Below, piece after piece: positions 22,746-37,289 of a stretch of DNA of 64,000 bases. A program made the translations under genes and the position numbers. Origin of the DNA: Ailanthus altissimus (taxonomy: Eukaryota; Streptophyta; Magnoliopsida; Sapindales; Simaroubaceae); assembly GCA_946807835.1 (NCBI GenBank), contig OX327696.1, forward strand, positions 1,376,501 through 1,440,500, read 5' to 3'. Position 1 is the first letter of the stretch; the number at the start of each line of letters is the position of its first letter. Under the pieces are notes generated by a model. That model saw only the letters and a list, made by a program, of their open reading frames with translations. It searched no databases and was not told the origin of the DNA.

Positions 22746-25700
22746 TATATTTTTAATTATTTATGAGTAAATTTTTTCGTAAAACATTTAAAATTTTTAA
22801 AGTGTACGTTAAAAACTCAACAATGAAGTTAGTGTAAATGTTAATTCTTAAGTGAGATTAGTGCTAAAGTTGACTTCCATCAACATTCTCATTTACATTT
22901 TTTTTTTTATAAATGGTCATTTTTTTAGAAATGAAAATAATAAACAAAATATAATTAAAAATTTTATTTAAATAAATTAAAATAAAAATATGGACTAAAG
23001 TAATAAACTTTATTTTTAAAAAATACACACACCAAACACAGCAAGAAATGCATAAAATAAATTAATTACACCATCACATTCAACGGCGAGATGCGAAAGC
23101 TGTATTTATTAACAAAAATAAAATTAAATTACCAATGGATGATATCAATAATGTAGACAATAGAAAGTTGTGAATTTATTATAAATATTATTGTCACGGC
23201 TACAATATCAAGCGAACTCTTCTACCAAGAATATTAAGATTATGTGCTATGGATCCTGTGTTTTTGCGTAGTTTATTTGAAAAATCATGCAATTAAATGG
23301 TTGGAAATTGATCAATTACTCTGTTATTATTTAGTATATTTATTAATTTCACTGGTAATTTTTTTATAATTACTAATGTCTCTTTTTTGGTTCTATTTTT
23401 TTATTTCAAAATAAATAATTACTCTCTAAAAGAGGGATAATAGTACTTATTTAAAAAATTTTAAAAAAATTAGTAAAATATCAAACAGTAAGGGAGTAAC
23501 CGATAATTTTCGTAAATTATTTAATAAAAATTCATTTTACTTAGACATTTAATGTTTATTAACAGGGGCGAAACCAGATTTACTACTGTGAAGGGGCCAA
23601 AGTGCATTAATTAAAAAATTGTGTGGGTTATAAGTTTATTATTATATTGGATAGAATGCTAATTAAAATGGAACATTGAGGGGGTGAAAGCATTAAAAAA
23701 AATTTATATATAAGTTTACTAACTATTAATTTACTCCTTTTATAATTAACTATTAGTGATTTCATTCTAAAACAATTAGTAATAAAACTTCAATCTCAAA
23801 CATAATTTGAGACGATGAAACAAAGTCCTAAACTTGTAACAAATTATTTTCAATTTATGACCTAAAGTCTTGTGTTAACTGTAAAGCATACATTTTATAT
23901 TAAAACAAAAGGGTTGGATTCTAATACATTGACTATGCAACTTTATGAACAAAGATTCTAACAATTTTTTTTTCTTTTTTAGGCTTTTCATAGGCGTGGG
24001 CGGATTTCTTTAGGAGCTAAGGGACCATGGCCCCCAATTTCTAAAACTTTTTATATTTAATAATATTTTTTTGCTTTTAAAAATAAATATTTTAATTTTT
24101 GTGATTTAACTTTTAAAATTTTTAAATTGGATACTAAAATTCTAATATAATTTAATTTATTTTAATATAATTTTAACTTTAACATTGGACTCATTTTCAC
24201 CTTAAATTCTGATTTTGCTCGTTGTTGCTCATTCAATGATTTAGTGAACACAATCATAGTCATTCAAGCGAAATCGGGATTCAGAGCGTTGTAGTTTTAT
24301 TATTTTCTTTTTCTCTTTATTAATGAATTTTTGAAAAAAAAAACAAAAAAAAGATTTGGAAATCTCAGCTAGTGGCGAGCTCGTTTGCTTGGATGAATAG
24401 TAAACACAGAGAAGATTATGCTGAAAAACGTCGACCTTTCAATAATAGAAAAGTTGTCATTTGATTATCATGTTTCTTTCCGCTCGTCGACTAGTTTCTG
24501 TGATTTATGATTCCATTTTGTGATGCACACGTCGTCGTTTTTTTCTCAATCCGTAAAAGGTTCACGGAGGATGTTGGGATCGATATTGAGTCCGGTGAAG
24601 TAACTGAGTTCAGTAACTGGATCTGTTTGCTTCTCGAACTCAGTTTACAGCTCATTGTATTTGTAATTAGCAATAGCTATGGATGCATAAGTGAATTGGT
24701 TGCGGAAGGAGAGGACCAAACAGAATGAATAAACTATTAGGTTTTATTATTTTAATATACATATTAACAATTATATATTATGAATTATTTTAAATAATAA
24801 TTTATTTAAATAATTTATTTAAATTTTAAAAATATTTAATTTAATATAAATTTATCGTGTGTAAAAATTTAATATTAATTAAACTATAATTAATAAAATT
24901 ATAATTTAATTTAGTATATAATTTTTTTTTAAAGTTGTAGTTATTAAGTTAAATTATTAAACATAGAATCTTTCTTATTTTCTTTTATCACAAAGAGAAG
25001 ACCTCATTAAGTCCTACATATAAATTGATTCTAAAATATTATTATATTTTCATGTTCTTATTAAAAGTTGTTAATCACTTATATTTAAATTACTATAGAT
25101 TCCTCAATGTTGAGAGTGCAGAACTAAGTCTTTCTTTTAGAGAACATTGGGGCATTTAGTGCTTAGTGAAAGGGCATTCATGAATTTGATGAACATCAAG
25201 GCATATACTTTATTTTATGTTTTTTTTGCATGTAATGTTTATATTATGTCATATAACTCTTATATCATTACCATATAAACTGTAAATTATTTGTTTGTAC
25301 TATTAATCACAATATGAATCCTACTAGTACAGATTAGTTGTACTTGTGTAAAATAAATCTTTTAATTATAAATCAAATTCTCATAAAATACAGATAAATT
25401 ACAAAATCTCTATTCATAAACAACTTGTTAAAATTCAACCTAAGAACTTAAATTCATTTATAAGTTTATATTATGTTTCATGCTTAATCACAAACTCTTT
25501 CTTATGACTATTGGTATTTATTAATATATCATAGTTGATTATATGTATATATAATAGACTGAGGGCGATTTTATTTTATTTTGCATAGTTGAATTGAAGA
25601 AGTAAAGATCATGATTGGTTCACTTACCAATATCACTGTCACCATTATGTGGCATTTAAGGTGGTAAACATATTTGCTTGCTTTTCAAGTTTTAGGAGTG

Positions 25701-26327
25701 TCATCGTTGCTTTTTAAAAAAAAAAATAAATTCATTCATTCAATAGAATGCTCAGATGGTAACAATTTCAGGCATGCATATTGACATAGCTTATGCAGAT
25801 AAAACAAACATTTATTTATGCAGCCAATTTCAAAGTGAATATTTAAGGAGTAGTTGACATTGTCTATTAATTTGTTTATTGGTGATTAACTATTTACAAG
25901 TCATATCTTCTAGAAACCAATTTCTTACTTTCTCGACTAAATAAATAAATATATGGATGGTGATATGTGATCTTATCCTTCCACATTTTTTATTGTACTT
26001 CATTGGAAATTTAGGTGAAACTAATTTTTTTTAATTCAAAAGAAAAAGAAAAAGTAGGAGGAAAGATCTATCCATGAAAATAACGTCGAAACAAGCAATT
26101 ATTGTAAATTATATTGATGTTTTTACTAGTTATATACTATGCATTTAACTCTTATTTTCTCAGTTTTTCATTTATTTAACATTATAATTTTTTAAATTTA
26201 GTCAAATATATTGTTACACAAGATACAATTGATTTATATGGTTAACAATGACTCCCAAAAGACCAATTCGCTATTTATGAGTTTTTTGACAAATTATTTT
26301 GTAATAAGCATTTATGTTTATTTTTAT

Positions 26328-26352
26328 TAATAATAATAATAATAATAATAAT
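26328..26352. repeat. (TAA)n microsatellite
   Basis: About eight consecutive TAA units follow TTTTATTAA. Confidence 0.85.
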
Positions 26353-26384
26353 GTGGGTATAATGAAAAAATGAGAGTTGATACA

Positions 26385-26470
26385 CATGATAGTTTGATCG
26401 AGCAGTAAGTGTGTATTTCTCTAACTATTAGGTTAGAGTTTTGAGTTTCAACAAATGTGATGGTGATAAT
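26385..26470 (+). mobile_element. Possible tRNA-like SINE head
   Basis: GATCGAGCAGTAAGTGTGTA, then a spacer with GGTTAGAGTTTTGAGTTTC, has the arrangement of a degenerate tRNA-like promoter (A box, then B box about 35 bases later). No tail or flanking duplication was identified. Confidence 0.2.
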
Positions 26471-29400
26471 ATTTTCTTCCTTCGCGGGATCATTGTTTCA
26501 TTTTTATAGGATCTATTTTTCAGAGTATGTGATCTACTGTTCGATTGTTTCATAAAATCTATTTATTTTTTTAATGTAGAGTATATGATCTACTTTCCCA
26601 ATATTTTATAAGATCTATTTCACTAATATAAAATATATAATCTACTACTCTAGTTGAAGATATGTGATCCTTTAATATAATATTTATACTTCATAAAATT
26701 TACTTTCTTCAATATAAAGTATGTGATGCTCTCTAATGTAGGATATGTAGTGCTCTAATATCATATCAATAAATTAATATATATATATAGATATATAAAT
26801 ATAGTACTAAATCATGCTTAGGACTAATTTCTTACCTACTTTAATAAATATAGAAAAATTTATATTAGTTTCAATGATTCATCAATCATTCAGTCACTTT
26901 GTCAAGAGATTACTCCTCTATAATTTTTATAATGCCTCATATATCATTGAAAAGAACAACACAGCAAGAAAATCAAAGAGTAAATGAATTAATTAAACCA
27001 TCACATTTCTATAGTCATGCCAAAACCATATTCGGTGATTAAAGAAATGGCAATGGACGAAAATGGACAGATCAAGAAACAGAAAGGAAAATTAACACTT
27101 TTTTTTTTCTTTTTTTTTTATTTACTTGTTAAATCTCTATTTTTTTTTTCTAGTGAATTTACTTTTCAATTAAAAGGACACTATATATATACATATATAT
27201 GAAAATATTGTGTATATATAAAAATAATTTAATAGACTGCATAAATAATAATATAATAAATAATACTATTTTATTAATTTACGATTTTAATACTATTCAC
27301 AATATATTATAGATCGCATCACCTCTCCAAATATTCACCATATAATAAATTATGTTAATCATTAGAATAAAACTTTATAGACATACATATATTGAAATGA
27401 AAATTATTCTCATTATTAGCTCTAAACTAATCTCAAATATGAGAATTTCTACAATGTCGAGGGTACCATTATCACAAAGGTATAGAGATGCTAGAATAAA
27501 GTCTTGTATTACATTTCAAATATTACTTTGACACAAAAACTAATAACCTAAAAAAAAAAAGTCGTTTATGTACCAAAATTCAAGTGATATTGCCCATTAA
27601 CTTAAAAGTGAAATGTTGAAGAGCATTGGTTCTTGCTGTTGTATGTTTGTTGGTGATTCAGACACCTAAAAATTCATAGCTTCTACAACCAAATTGGTGG
27701 ATTTTCGTCATCTCAAGAGATATAGTTTGTTTAATTCATGCTTACGCCAGATTTTATCTCCAATAGACATCACATCTACATTAGTTACAATGTTCGGGTC
27801 ATAAGTCTCTACTTTGTCAAATAAAAATTTGCTTTTGATTTTTAAGAATATTCGAATAAAATGTCAAGATAAACTTGTATTATTGTGTAGGAAAATTATA
27901 TTTTAAACCACATTTTTGGGTGAAGGACTTCGACCTTAGACTTACTTAAATACCAAGTTTGTGAACTTTCTCTCGCCTTTCAGATATTGAGTTGGAGATA
28001 TTACTCTCTCCTATTTTGAGCATTATTTACTTATTTCTTTAATATTTTATATTACTTAAAAGAAAACCATTATTATTTTTATAAATATTTTGGTAAATTC
28101 TAACTATTATTATCTCTTTCTTAATTAACCCTTACATTACTATATTTTCATAAATTATTAATGTAATTTGTTTAAAAAATAATACTAAAATAATTAAAAT
28201 AATAAAAACAATAACATATTTATATTATGATGAAATGATAAAATTTTAATTATTTTATTTTTAGTTCTTCTTCTGTTTTATATTTTAACATTTTACTCAT
28301 TAATTAATTTTTTTAAATACATTAGTATTTAATACTTTTTGAGAAAGAATAAATATATTACAGTTTTATTATTTTCATTATATTTTAGTAAATTGTGTTT
28401 AAAAAATACTAAAAGTTATAACATATTTATTATTTCTAACGAGCATTAAATATTAATAAAAATAAAATAATCAAAATATTCATCTTCCCCATCATAACAT
28501 AAATATGTTAGAAATTTTTATTATTCTAGTATCATTTTTTTTAAAAGTATTTACATTAATAATCTATAAAAAAAAAGTAATATAAAAATAGATTATTAAA
28601 AAGACAATAAAAGTTAAGATTTAACAGAACTTTTGTAATAGCAAATTTGTTTTTGAGTAATATGAAACATAAAAAAAAAATTAATAAGCAATTCTCAAAA
28701 TAGGAGAGAATTAATTTGTAGTTTTTCTATTGTGTATAAATGGTCATAGTTTCTTTTTTTCTTTTTAAGTGTTTTTCATTAAGAATTTGTTTGATATAAA
28801 GATTAACTTTCTTATATTATATATTAAAAACAATAATACTATACTTACATAGTTGAAATATAAAATTTGAATCTTGATTCATGTAATATTTAATATGTTA
28901 TTATTAATTAGTATTATATAACTATCAAATTAATAAAAGAAATACAAAGTCAACTATTGATGATAAGTTGTAGTTAATGATAGGTAAAACCTCAATTAAA
29001 ATATAATCTTTATATCTTAACTATGCCATATCCTAACAATGTAAACAAAAATACTTTTTAAAAAAAAAAATTAATTAAAATACTTAATATATATAACTTT
29101 TTTTTTTTCCATAGTAATCCGAACACAAATTATTATTTCAAAACCACAGCACCTCTATATTAAATATATTGTAAATTAATTAGATACATAGTGGTCTTGT
29201 GATTTTATTATAGGTTGGAACTAGAGATTGAAGCTGCAACACTTATACCAAGAAACTCTAAATTAATTAGAAATATTAAAGGTGCCATTTGATCCCATTT
29301 TGTGGATTGCATTGATGTATTTTCATAAGTTGATATTTGATAATATTCGATAAATTGATAATTTTGATTAAATGATGATTTTTTTTATCACGACTTAAGG

Positions 29401-29604
29401 CCTACATGTTAAATTAATTTTTCGATAACTTGATAAAGATATTATTGTAAATTTTTATAAACCCATGTATTATATAAATTAATATACAACTATATCTATA
29501 TATTAAACTTAAAGACATTTATACATTATGCATTCAATATTATTTATTTTTACTTGAAATTAATATTGACTAAAATCTAATCTCTAAATTGTGTTTTGTA
29601 ATGA

Positions 29605-29736
29605 TAAAAGGAAAATTGGCGCTGCATTATTGTAATAAAAAATTATATAACATCACTATTGCTTTGAGTGTAAAAGGAAAATTGGCGCTGCATTATTGTA
29701 ATAAAAAATTATATAACATCACTATTGCTTTGAGTG
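29605..29736. repeat. Perfect 66-bp tandem duplication
   Basis: Two identical 66-bp units start at 29605 and 29671. The unit contains GGAAAATTGGCGCTGCATTA. Identity over the whole unit shows the duplication is recent. Because 66 is a multiple of three, the open frame at 29589-29861 runs through both copies, but that 90-codon frame resembles nothing known. Confidence 0.95.
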
Positions 29737-31696
29737 TACGATATAGTTTTATAATACAACTACCATCTTTAATGAATAAAATTCATATAGTACAACTGCC
29801 ATCTCTAGCAAATAAAATTCATAAATCTTCTTTATATATAATTAAAAAAAATTCAAATTAATTTATTTAATTATAGTTTAAAATATTAAATATAATATTT
29901 AAAAAAATATTTTCAAAAATAAATAAATTATTAGTTAATCAATTAATTTAATGTATAATAACTATATTTTTTTTCAGGTCCCAAAGGTATTAATTTATTA
30001 TACTACTGTATTTGAGAAAAAATGAATAAACCCACTTATACACTTTCATTAAGTGCCTTCTTGGAACCTAATTGCTGATTTACCCACAAATACATAAATG
30101 TAAACCAAACTCCTGTAAACTAAATTCTAACCACTAGTCCTTTTTTACTACCCCAAAGAATGTTACCAATTAGCACCCTCAAAATTGACTTAACGATTAT
30201 AAGCAAATTCCCCTCTAATACAGCTTTTAAGAATAACGTATACAAACTATTCATACAAAATATCGATACAAATTGATATGCCATACCAACATTAATTGAA
30301 TGAACACAGAGAAGGCAATTAAATAAATTATAACTAATGATACGGGCTATTCATACACTTGTGCCGCATCAGTTTATGCAAAAACAAATAAAAAAATATT
30401 TGTATAAATAACTTATATACGTGTAGTTTTACTTCATCTTATGTAATGTGTATGGAATGACGGATGTGCACAAGCGGGAATCAACCCTCTCAGCCATTGA
30501 AAACCTATTAAAAATGAAGGTCGTGCCTCAAGTTGACACATTTATGCATGATACCGAAGCCAGATAAGATTGAAGCAACACGATTTCTCACCAGGTAACT
30601 AGGAGGAAAGTTATCATGAGATGTAAACATAGTATATGATTGGAGAAACTACATGGCAATGAGTAATCAAATCCATTGCATAAATAAGAAGAGCAAAAAC
30701 CAAATTTGAATATACTAGTGTTCCACTAACTCCTAAAACATGGAACCATCGGTAAATGATGCAGATAACTTTTCACATCCTCTTTTGTATTGTGTTAAAT
30801 CAAGTCCAAGAAAAAGTCGCATACTAACCCTCGTCAAATTTCGGGACTCAATTGTGTGTGACACCGAAACCTGAGTGCTGTTCAGGAAGTTACTTGCAAC
30901 CTAAAAATCTGCCCTTCCAAAATCGACATCAAGGATGCTTTCACCTTAGAAGAAATAGAAGTTTAAATTAGCGTATAGTTTTCTTTTACAACAGATGCCT
31001 AGCATCCGAATTGAAAACGTAACAAAGGAGATCATTTCAACTACACAATTCTATTCATACAGATGCCACGGGCCACAAAATCACAAACAAATCCTGTGCT
31101 TGAGACTTGAATATCAAACAGGCAACAGCATGTGGATGATTACTAAGGATGAAGCATGCAACTAAGTGTAGGGAACAAGCCTACTGTATCCATGACAAAA
31201 GCCTTCCTAGACAAACTTTTTATTTTCAAATGAATTGGCATCTTTTCGTTACATCCCTCAAATTTGCTTTAACTCATGTAACTGTAACTCATGGCTTAGA
31301 TTATAATACTGTAACTCATGTAACTGGAAGAGCATCACAAGACTCCCACTCAAGGACAGTGTATTAGAGCAGCTTAACATTTTTGCACTGCTCAAAACTC
31401 ATGCACTAGCAAACCTATGAATCAAATATCATCTCGTGGGCATTTCGGCAGCAAAGATTTGCCCATTGGTGATGGCCCATGTGATCAAAGAAGCTGTTGG
31501 AAACAAAATGTGATAACCATTTGTCGAGCTTGTCTCAACCACAGAACTCTTTATTTATTTCAATGAAAGAACCTCACTGGTAGAAACATAACTGGTACTT
31601 ACAGGATTCTACATATATTTTCATCATGTATTCAACATATACAAGCAGAACAAAAGAATTAAGGAAATACATTACACACTAACCATTTCTCACTTA

Positions 31697-34600
31697 TCAT
31701 TTCCTGGTTTTATCAAGAACCTCAATATATCTCTTTGGAATCCCAAATTGTTCAACCAGATGTCTTGCCAAATCATCAATTACTCCACCTTGAATAAGAA
31801 CTTCCTGCCCTTTCTTACCTGGAAGAAATAAAACAAAAAAATGCAATTCCAAACCAACAAGCGCATGTGAGGTCAGATATTGAAGATTAAAGAAAGAGAA
31901 AAGGTTCACAGCAACCACAACATTAGAAGCTCAGAAAGAAGAATTATGTTAATCATCTTCATATTGATCAAACTGGCTTGAGAGGCAAAAGCACAAAAAA
32001 AATGCATGTCAATCAACTTAATCCTTGTTGGTGCGGCTTCTATACTAGCTTAAAGAGCTTAGTGCTAAAGCTCTTTTTTTCCTTGAACAGGGTCATTTGG
32101 TTGCAAAAAGAAAGAGCTTATTAAGGATCTGAAAAGTAGTTCTTACATCTGCTCAGAGTCGTTGAGCTCTTTAGAATAGTTATATTGTCAAAGACACCTT
32201 CTTATCTTCGATAGTTTACCTCACTCCTCCCATAGCATAACCCCTCCAATAGCATAACCTTAAAAACTTATCTTTAATGTAATTATAAAATACTGCCAAG
32301 AATTGACATAGGATTCGCCCACAATCACATATTACTCTATTTCCCCATATGAAACATTAAATCATCATAATCAATCCTTGAGACACTATATTTAGTTTAA
32401 CAATGACATGGGGAAGAAAGGAAAAAAAAAAACAAACCCGGTAATTCTGCCACTGTTGTACTGCAAGCAAACTTTTTCTGCAGCTCTGAGGCTAGTGCTT
32501 CAGCATCCATCAAGAATGTTTCAAGACCCGACACTTTTGTCACCTTCTTGTTTCCTTGTCGCCGTTCTGTTACTATCTGAATTGTTTTCAGAGCACCTTT
32601 ACAAACAACTGATTCACTTCCTCTGCACACAACATGGTGGGCCTGCATTCGGCTTACAAATGTTGATCCTAAATCTTTCATATGTATCTCTGTTGGGTAC
32701 ATTGATCCTTTCTTAATGGCTCCCTTGAACAGTGCATCACATAATGGTGGATCCAAAACCACAATAGATTTGTTGGTTGGCTTAACCAAATTTTCTTTCT
32801 CAATGTACTTGAAGACAACATCACAGGCTTCAGAAAAACTGTAAAGTTTCCTAGGATCAGCACCAACAGAGGCAAAAATAGAATTGACATGCACACTCGG
32901 TTTATAAATCTCTGCCACTACAAGCCTCTTTTGCGGTTGAGTGTCACTAGCAGCATGATCAACAGCCTGATTGGTTTTCTCTGCTTGTCGTTTTTCAGGC
33001 TTGAAGGATAAATAGTCTGGGTGACTGCGGTTAACAGAAAATAATACTGTTTCCTTCTTATATTTATCTTCTTTTACTGAAACCTGCCATTACCATTTAA
33101 AAAAAAAAAAAGAGAGCCTAATAAGTAACTGGAAAGTAAGCATCAACTGCAAGACACAAGAAAAAATTCAGGTTTCTACAGGGCTCAAATATAATCTCAC
33201 ATTTCAAAATAATAATTCAAATGAAAATGATAAAAAAGTTCCAACTATCATGGAACAACTTACAGAAGATCAAATTCGTGTTAATGATTTTTAGAACATA
33301 CAACCTTCTTGACCAACAAATTTTCCACTTAAAAAGGATTTCCCTTTTGCATCTCCTGCAGATCTAAAGATGGCTCTTCTAAAATACAGGCAAGTGACAT
33401 ATTGAGTTAAATAGTTAACACCCTCACTCTTTCATTCCCCTGAAAGAGAGAGGGAGACAATTGTATGATAATATTAATGCAGTGATTTCTTCAGTTTTTT
33501 TTTTTTAAAAAAAAAAGGTTTGGATGAGGATGACCAGATGAAAAATCTCACACAATAACGTTTCTTCAGTTGAAGAGCCATAAAACCTTACATCCCATCC
33601 TTTACACACCACATAGAGGATAGGTTTTTTATTATATAACCTTTTTCAACACTTGCAATTCGTGGTTAATAAAATTCTCCATTTGTATTATCTTTTATTG
33701 TATCATGCTTCCGCTCCTTATAACAATTTCATCACAATGTTCTCTCCCGAAAATAGCGTGCTCCATTACCAAGAATGCACCAAGTGCAAACCTCTCCATG
33801 ACCTTTTAGGATAAAACTAGAAATGGAGATCCTATTGAGGGAATCTGGCAGGACAATAAACCACAATACTCAACTCTCACTTCATTTCACAGTCTAAGTG
33901 AAATCTATATAAGATATTTAAGTTCTTACAGAGTCTGAGGCCTGGGCAATCTGAAAAGCACCAATACTCAACAGAAAGCAAAGAACTGATCAGTCATAGA
34001 GGAAGAAGTAGTGTCTTACAAGCTTGGCTTCAATACTCGTACACTATTCATCCCAAAAAAAAAAAAAAGAAACAACAGCAGATTGGTCTTGGGCTCTCTT
34101 GGTGAAAAGGAAAAAAGAAAAAAAGGTCTGGAACTGCTGATCAGTTTCTTATTTCTAAAAATTACGCACTCCCCCATGTAATATTTCCAGATGGGTACAG
34201 GACCTCGGAATAGAAAAGCAAATTGCAAGGTTCACTTGGCCGACAAACTCCTTCACTGTAAACCTAATAACTGACTTGGATATCCAAACAGTAATTGATG
34301 CTTCTACACGATCATAAGCACAAACTAGAAATTTCCACATTTGAGACATTTACAACTGCTTCTACAATATCCAATCTGGAACAAATTAAGATAGAAAGAG
34401 AACAAACCAGTCCAGCAGATGATTTAGCTTGCAACCACTTGGATAATTTCTTGTGAGATGATTTCTTGATATCTAATGTGATACCGGAAGGTCTACAAGG
34501 TAAAACATGGTTTGACCTGCAGCCATCACAAACAGACCAATAGCAGTTGTTATTGGAAAAATAACAAAGAAAAACAATAAAAATTGCAATGTTAAGTACA

Positions 34601-37285
34601 ATACAATGTCTGCCTACTATAATAATCGGTAGGATTATCGAAATGCATGCACATGTAAATAGTAAGGACAGCAGAATGTTTGACTGATTCAATAGTCAGA
34701 AGAATTATCTGCATGCATAAAATATGTCTCAATATACATTTGCACAGTCCTTTGCACCAGTAAAATTAAATGCATGAGGGTGTAGTTTGATATGAACACC
34801 ACTAATATCACTTTCCATTTTGTTTCACCAAATTTCTTAGAGAAACCATCAAACCTAGTCAATTCTCAAGTCAAAGACAATCAAATGTTCAGAATTCTGG
34901 CTTTGATTCAATTCAAAAAGGAGAAGAGAAACACTCAAGCTTGACTTATGTAGAATTGATCACATATCAGGCCTCATCAAGCCCGAGAGAACCTCCAAAG
35001 AATTGCATATAAAATTTCCAGCTAGAATTAGTTTTCAAGACAGAGTATACCCTTTAACACAGAATGGCACTCTTGTTTGTTCACCCAAATACTAATAATT
35101 TATGTTGAATTTTATGCATCTTAGAGATCCACTTGCAACCATGAGCCTCCACTAGCTAACAATGGGATCCAATCAAATTATTCATGCTCCATGATCGGAA
35201 AAGGATAATTCTAGTCAACCAAAATTGAATATTAAATGACCTCTAGAGCCAACTACACTGACCATCATCCTTTTGGACAAGTTACAAAATCACAATATAA
35301 GGAAATGAAGAAGAAAATGTAAAACATCCTAATTTACATATTGAATATGGAAATACCTCATCATTTGGCTATTGTCGCCACATTAAAAAAAAAAAATTGT
35401 ATCCTTTCATCAACATAATAGACACTAAATCATTATTATATCAATGTTGTTGTTACTAAAGATTAAAATTAAAACACAGTAATTAGACACACATACACAG
35501 AGCAGATAGAAAGTAGGGCTAACTGATACCAATATCATACCATAATGTGCTTCCAGGCATGGGAAGGTCTTTATCCTTTACTGTTGTATGCAAAGCTTGT
35601 AGAAGGCAACTGTCCAAATAAGCATCCACATCCTCGGTAGATAGAACATGTTGCTCTTCGTTTGACACATCAGCATCAAGGTTTTCAGTTAATTTCAAAT
35701 CACCCACATCTGCACTTACTTGTTCTGCTATATTACTATAAGAATCATTCAGTGTCGATGAAGTGGAACAAGCTTCAGAAACAGCATTGTTTATATCAAC
35801 AGATGACCCTCCTTTGTTCTGTTGATCATTTGAACCATTAGCAGCACCTTCAGGCAAATCAGTAACTTGACTTGACAGAAAGGCAGGGTCCTCAAGTACA
35901 ACATCTTCTAAAAACCCTGTATTTGGCACAAGATGGCCCTCAACTGATTCCCTGCAAAAAAATTGCAAAATAATGTCATTTATGAACTAACAAATCAACC
36001 TCTCATACAGTTTCCAGCTATACTAGCCAAAGTAAGTCCCGGTAATAGTGAGTTATCCTCAAAGCCTTTCCACGTAAACCAGCCTTCAGAGCTTCAGCAC
36101 TGCTCATAGTAGTAGAACCAACCTGCATAAAAATCATATAATTTACTAATCCACCTGTCTACCAATTTAACAGTGATGGGTTGTAAATGTAAATGAAAGT
36201 AAACCTTAAAATAATACATACCGCAATAGGTGCTGGATTTCCTGGTACTTTTACTGCCCATGGTTCCCCAGATGTAAATGAAGGTAAACCTTCAGCAGGT
36301 ACACTAATACCAGGGAACATCAAATCTGCTCCTCCAATGACAAATCGAGAAACCTCACCTCCTTTCAGTATAAAACATGGCAGTAGTTCAGGGACTTTCC
36401 ACAAAGCAAAAACTGCCAAACAAAAAGGCAATATAATTATATCCCAGCCAAAAAAATATTAATGATAATTAGTAAACACAAATTAAAAGAATTTCCCATT
36501 ATCTCAAATTCATCAAAATATTCTTATAAAAAGATTATTTCAGCTAACCTGCACTCTCATAAATAGAAGGCTAAAACCTAATAAATCTTTGCTCTATAGA
36601 ATTCTATAATAACAATTTCACTTTTCACTCAATTTCAAATTGAGAGCCCTTTACAATTTGTATCAAAATTCATATTACTAGCAATAAATTTAACTTCCAT
36701 AAAACTCAAAACGAAAAACATGCTCTTCACTGGCTTACGCAAGAATCATGACTTTAACTGAGAAGTTCTAGTTAAATTTATCCCATAGACATAACTATAA
36801 TCAAAACTCGAATTTTCAACTCCGGAACCAAAATAGCTCAATAGTTTCACATTACCAATCCAAAAAATCTCTTTTTTTTTTTAGTTTATCTCCAATTTCA
36901 CACAATAACGTCGGAATTTCAACTGAAGCATAATCACAAAACCTGTGGGAAAAATCTCCGTGCCCCGTCCATCAACGTCAAAAAACACAGGAAAGCCACC
37001 TTCAACACTGTAAACAAGCACACGATTCTGAAACTTCGAAACTGTTATCTCCGCCTATAAACAAAAATTTCCGAACACAAAAGTTAAAATAAATTAAATA
37101 CAGCAACCAAACCGAAATAACTAATTAATTAATGTCATAAAATCTGTTACTTTGGGAGGAATCAAAGAGTCGATATCGGCGTCGGAAGCGCGGGGGAATC
37201 TGTCTCTGAGCGTTCGCTTGAGCTTCTTCCGGTCGGCGCCTGAAAGCCTCTGGTGCGATTTTGCCTCTACTGCTTTCTTGAACAT
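31697..37285 (-). CDS. eIF2D: Eukaryotic translation initiation factor 2D (ligatin), eight exons
   Basis: This gene encodes the non-canonical initiation factor eIF2D, a cytosolic protein that delivers initiator tRNA to, or helps recycle, the 40S ribosomal subunit without eIF2 and GTP. Minus-strand exons are 37285-37151, 37054-36943, 36412-36222, 36122-36028, 35951-35541, 34516-34408, 33083-32438 and 31818-31697. They sum to 1,821 nt, exactly 606 codons plus stop, close to the plant family length. Domain order fits: N-terminal pre-PUA region (residues 1-90, MFKKAVEAKSHQRLSG start), PUA domain (about 95-178, with FVIGGADLMFPG), an acidic low-complexity linker (about 200-290), a winged-helix/SWIB region (about 300-470), and a C-terminal SUI1/eIF1-like domain (about 505-600, with RQGNKKVTKVSGLE and LIQGG). 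Seven introns were placed by frame and splice sites. Six are GT-AG; the intron between exons 4 and 5 (36027-35952) must be GC-AG to keep the frame. The frame is intact throughout, so the gene is probably functional and single-copy housekeeping in type. Confidence 0.93.
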
Positions 37286-37289
37286 TTTT

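Larger units (their letters stand above)
22746..31690. other. Long AT-rich intergenic region
   Basis: No gene is supported over about 9 kb. Two patches at 23563-23620 and 23990-24040 carry phrases (GGGGCGAAACCAGATT and CCATGGCCCCCAATT) of the kind found at the ends of short plant DNA transposons, but they do not pair convincingly. The 24370-24730 patch has a more gene-like composition and a 73-codon open frame (24507-24728) with no recognised motif. Bases 30000-31690 lie downstream of the eIF2D gene and may contain its 3' untranslated region. The remainder is A/T runs and simple repeats. Confidence 0.5.

Noticed and set aside
24370..24730. A possible small gene with a 73-codon frame.
   Set aside because: No recognisable domain, no clear splice or promoter context, and an overlapping frame on the other strand of similar length.
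32408..32716. A 102-codon plus-strand frame.
   Set aside because: It is antisense to exon 7 of eIF2D, whose own frame is fully consistent with the family.
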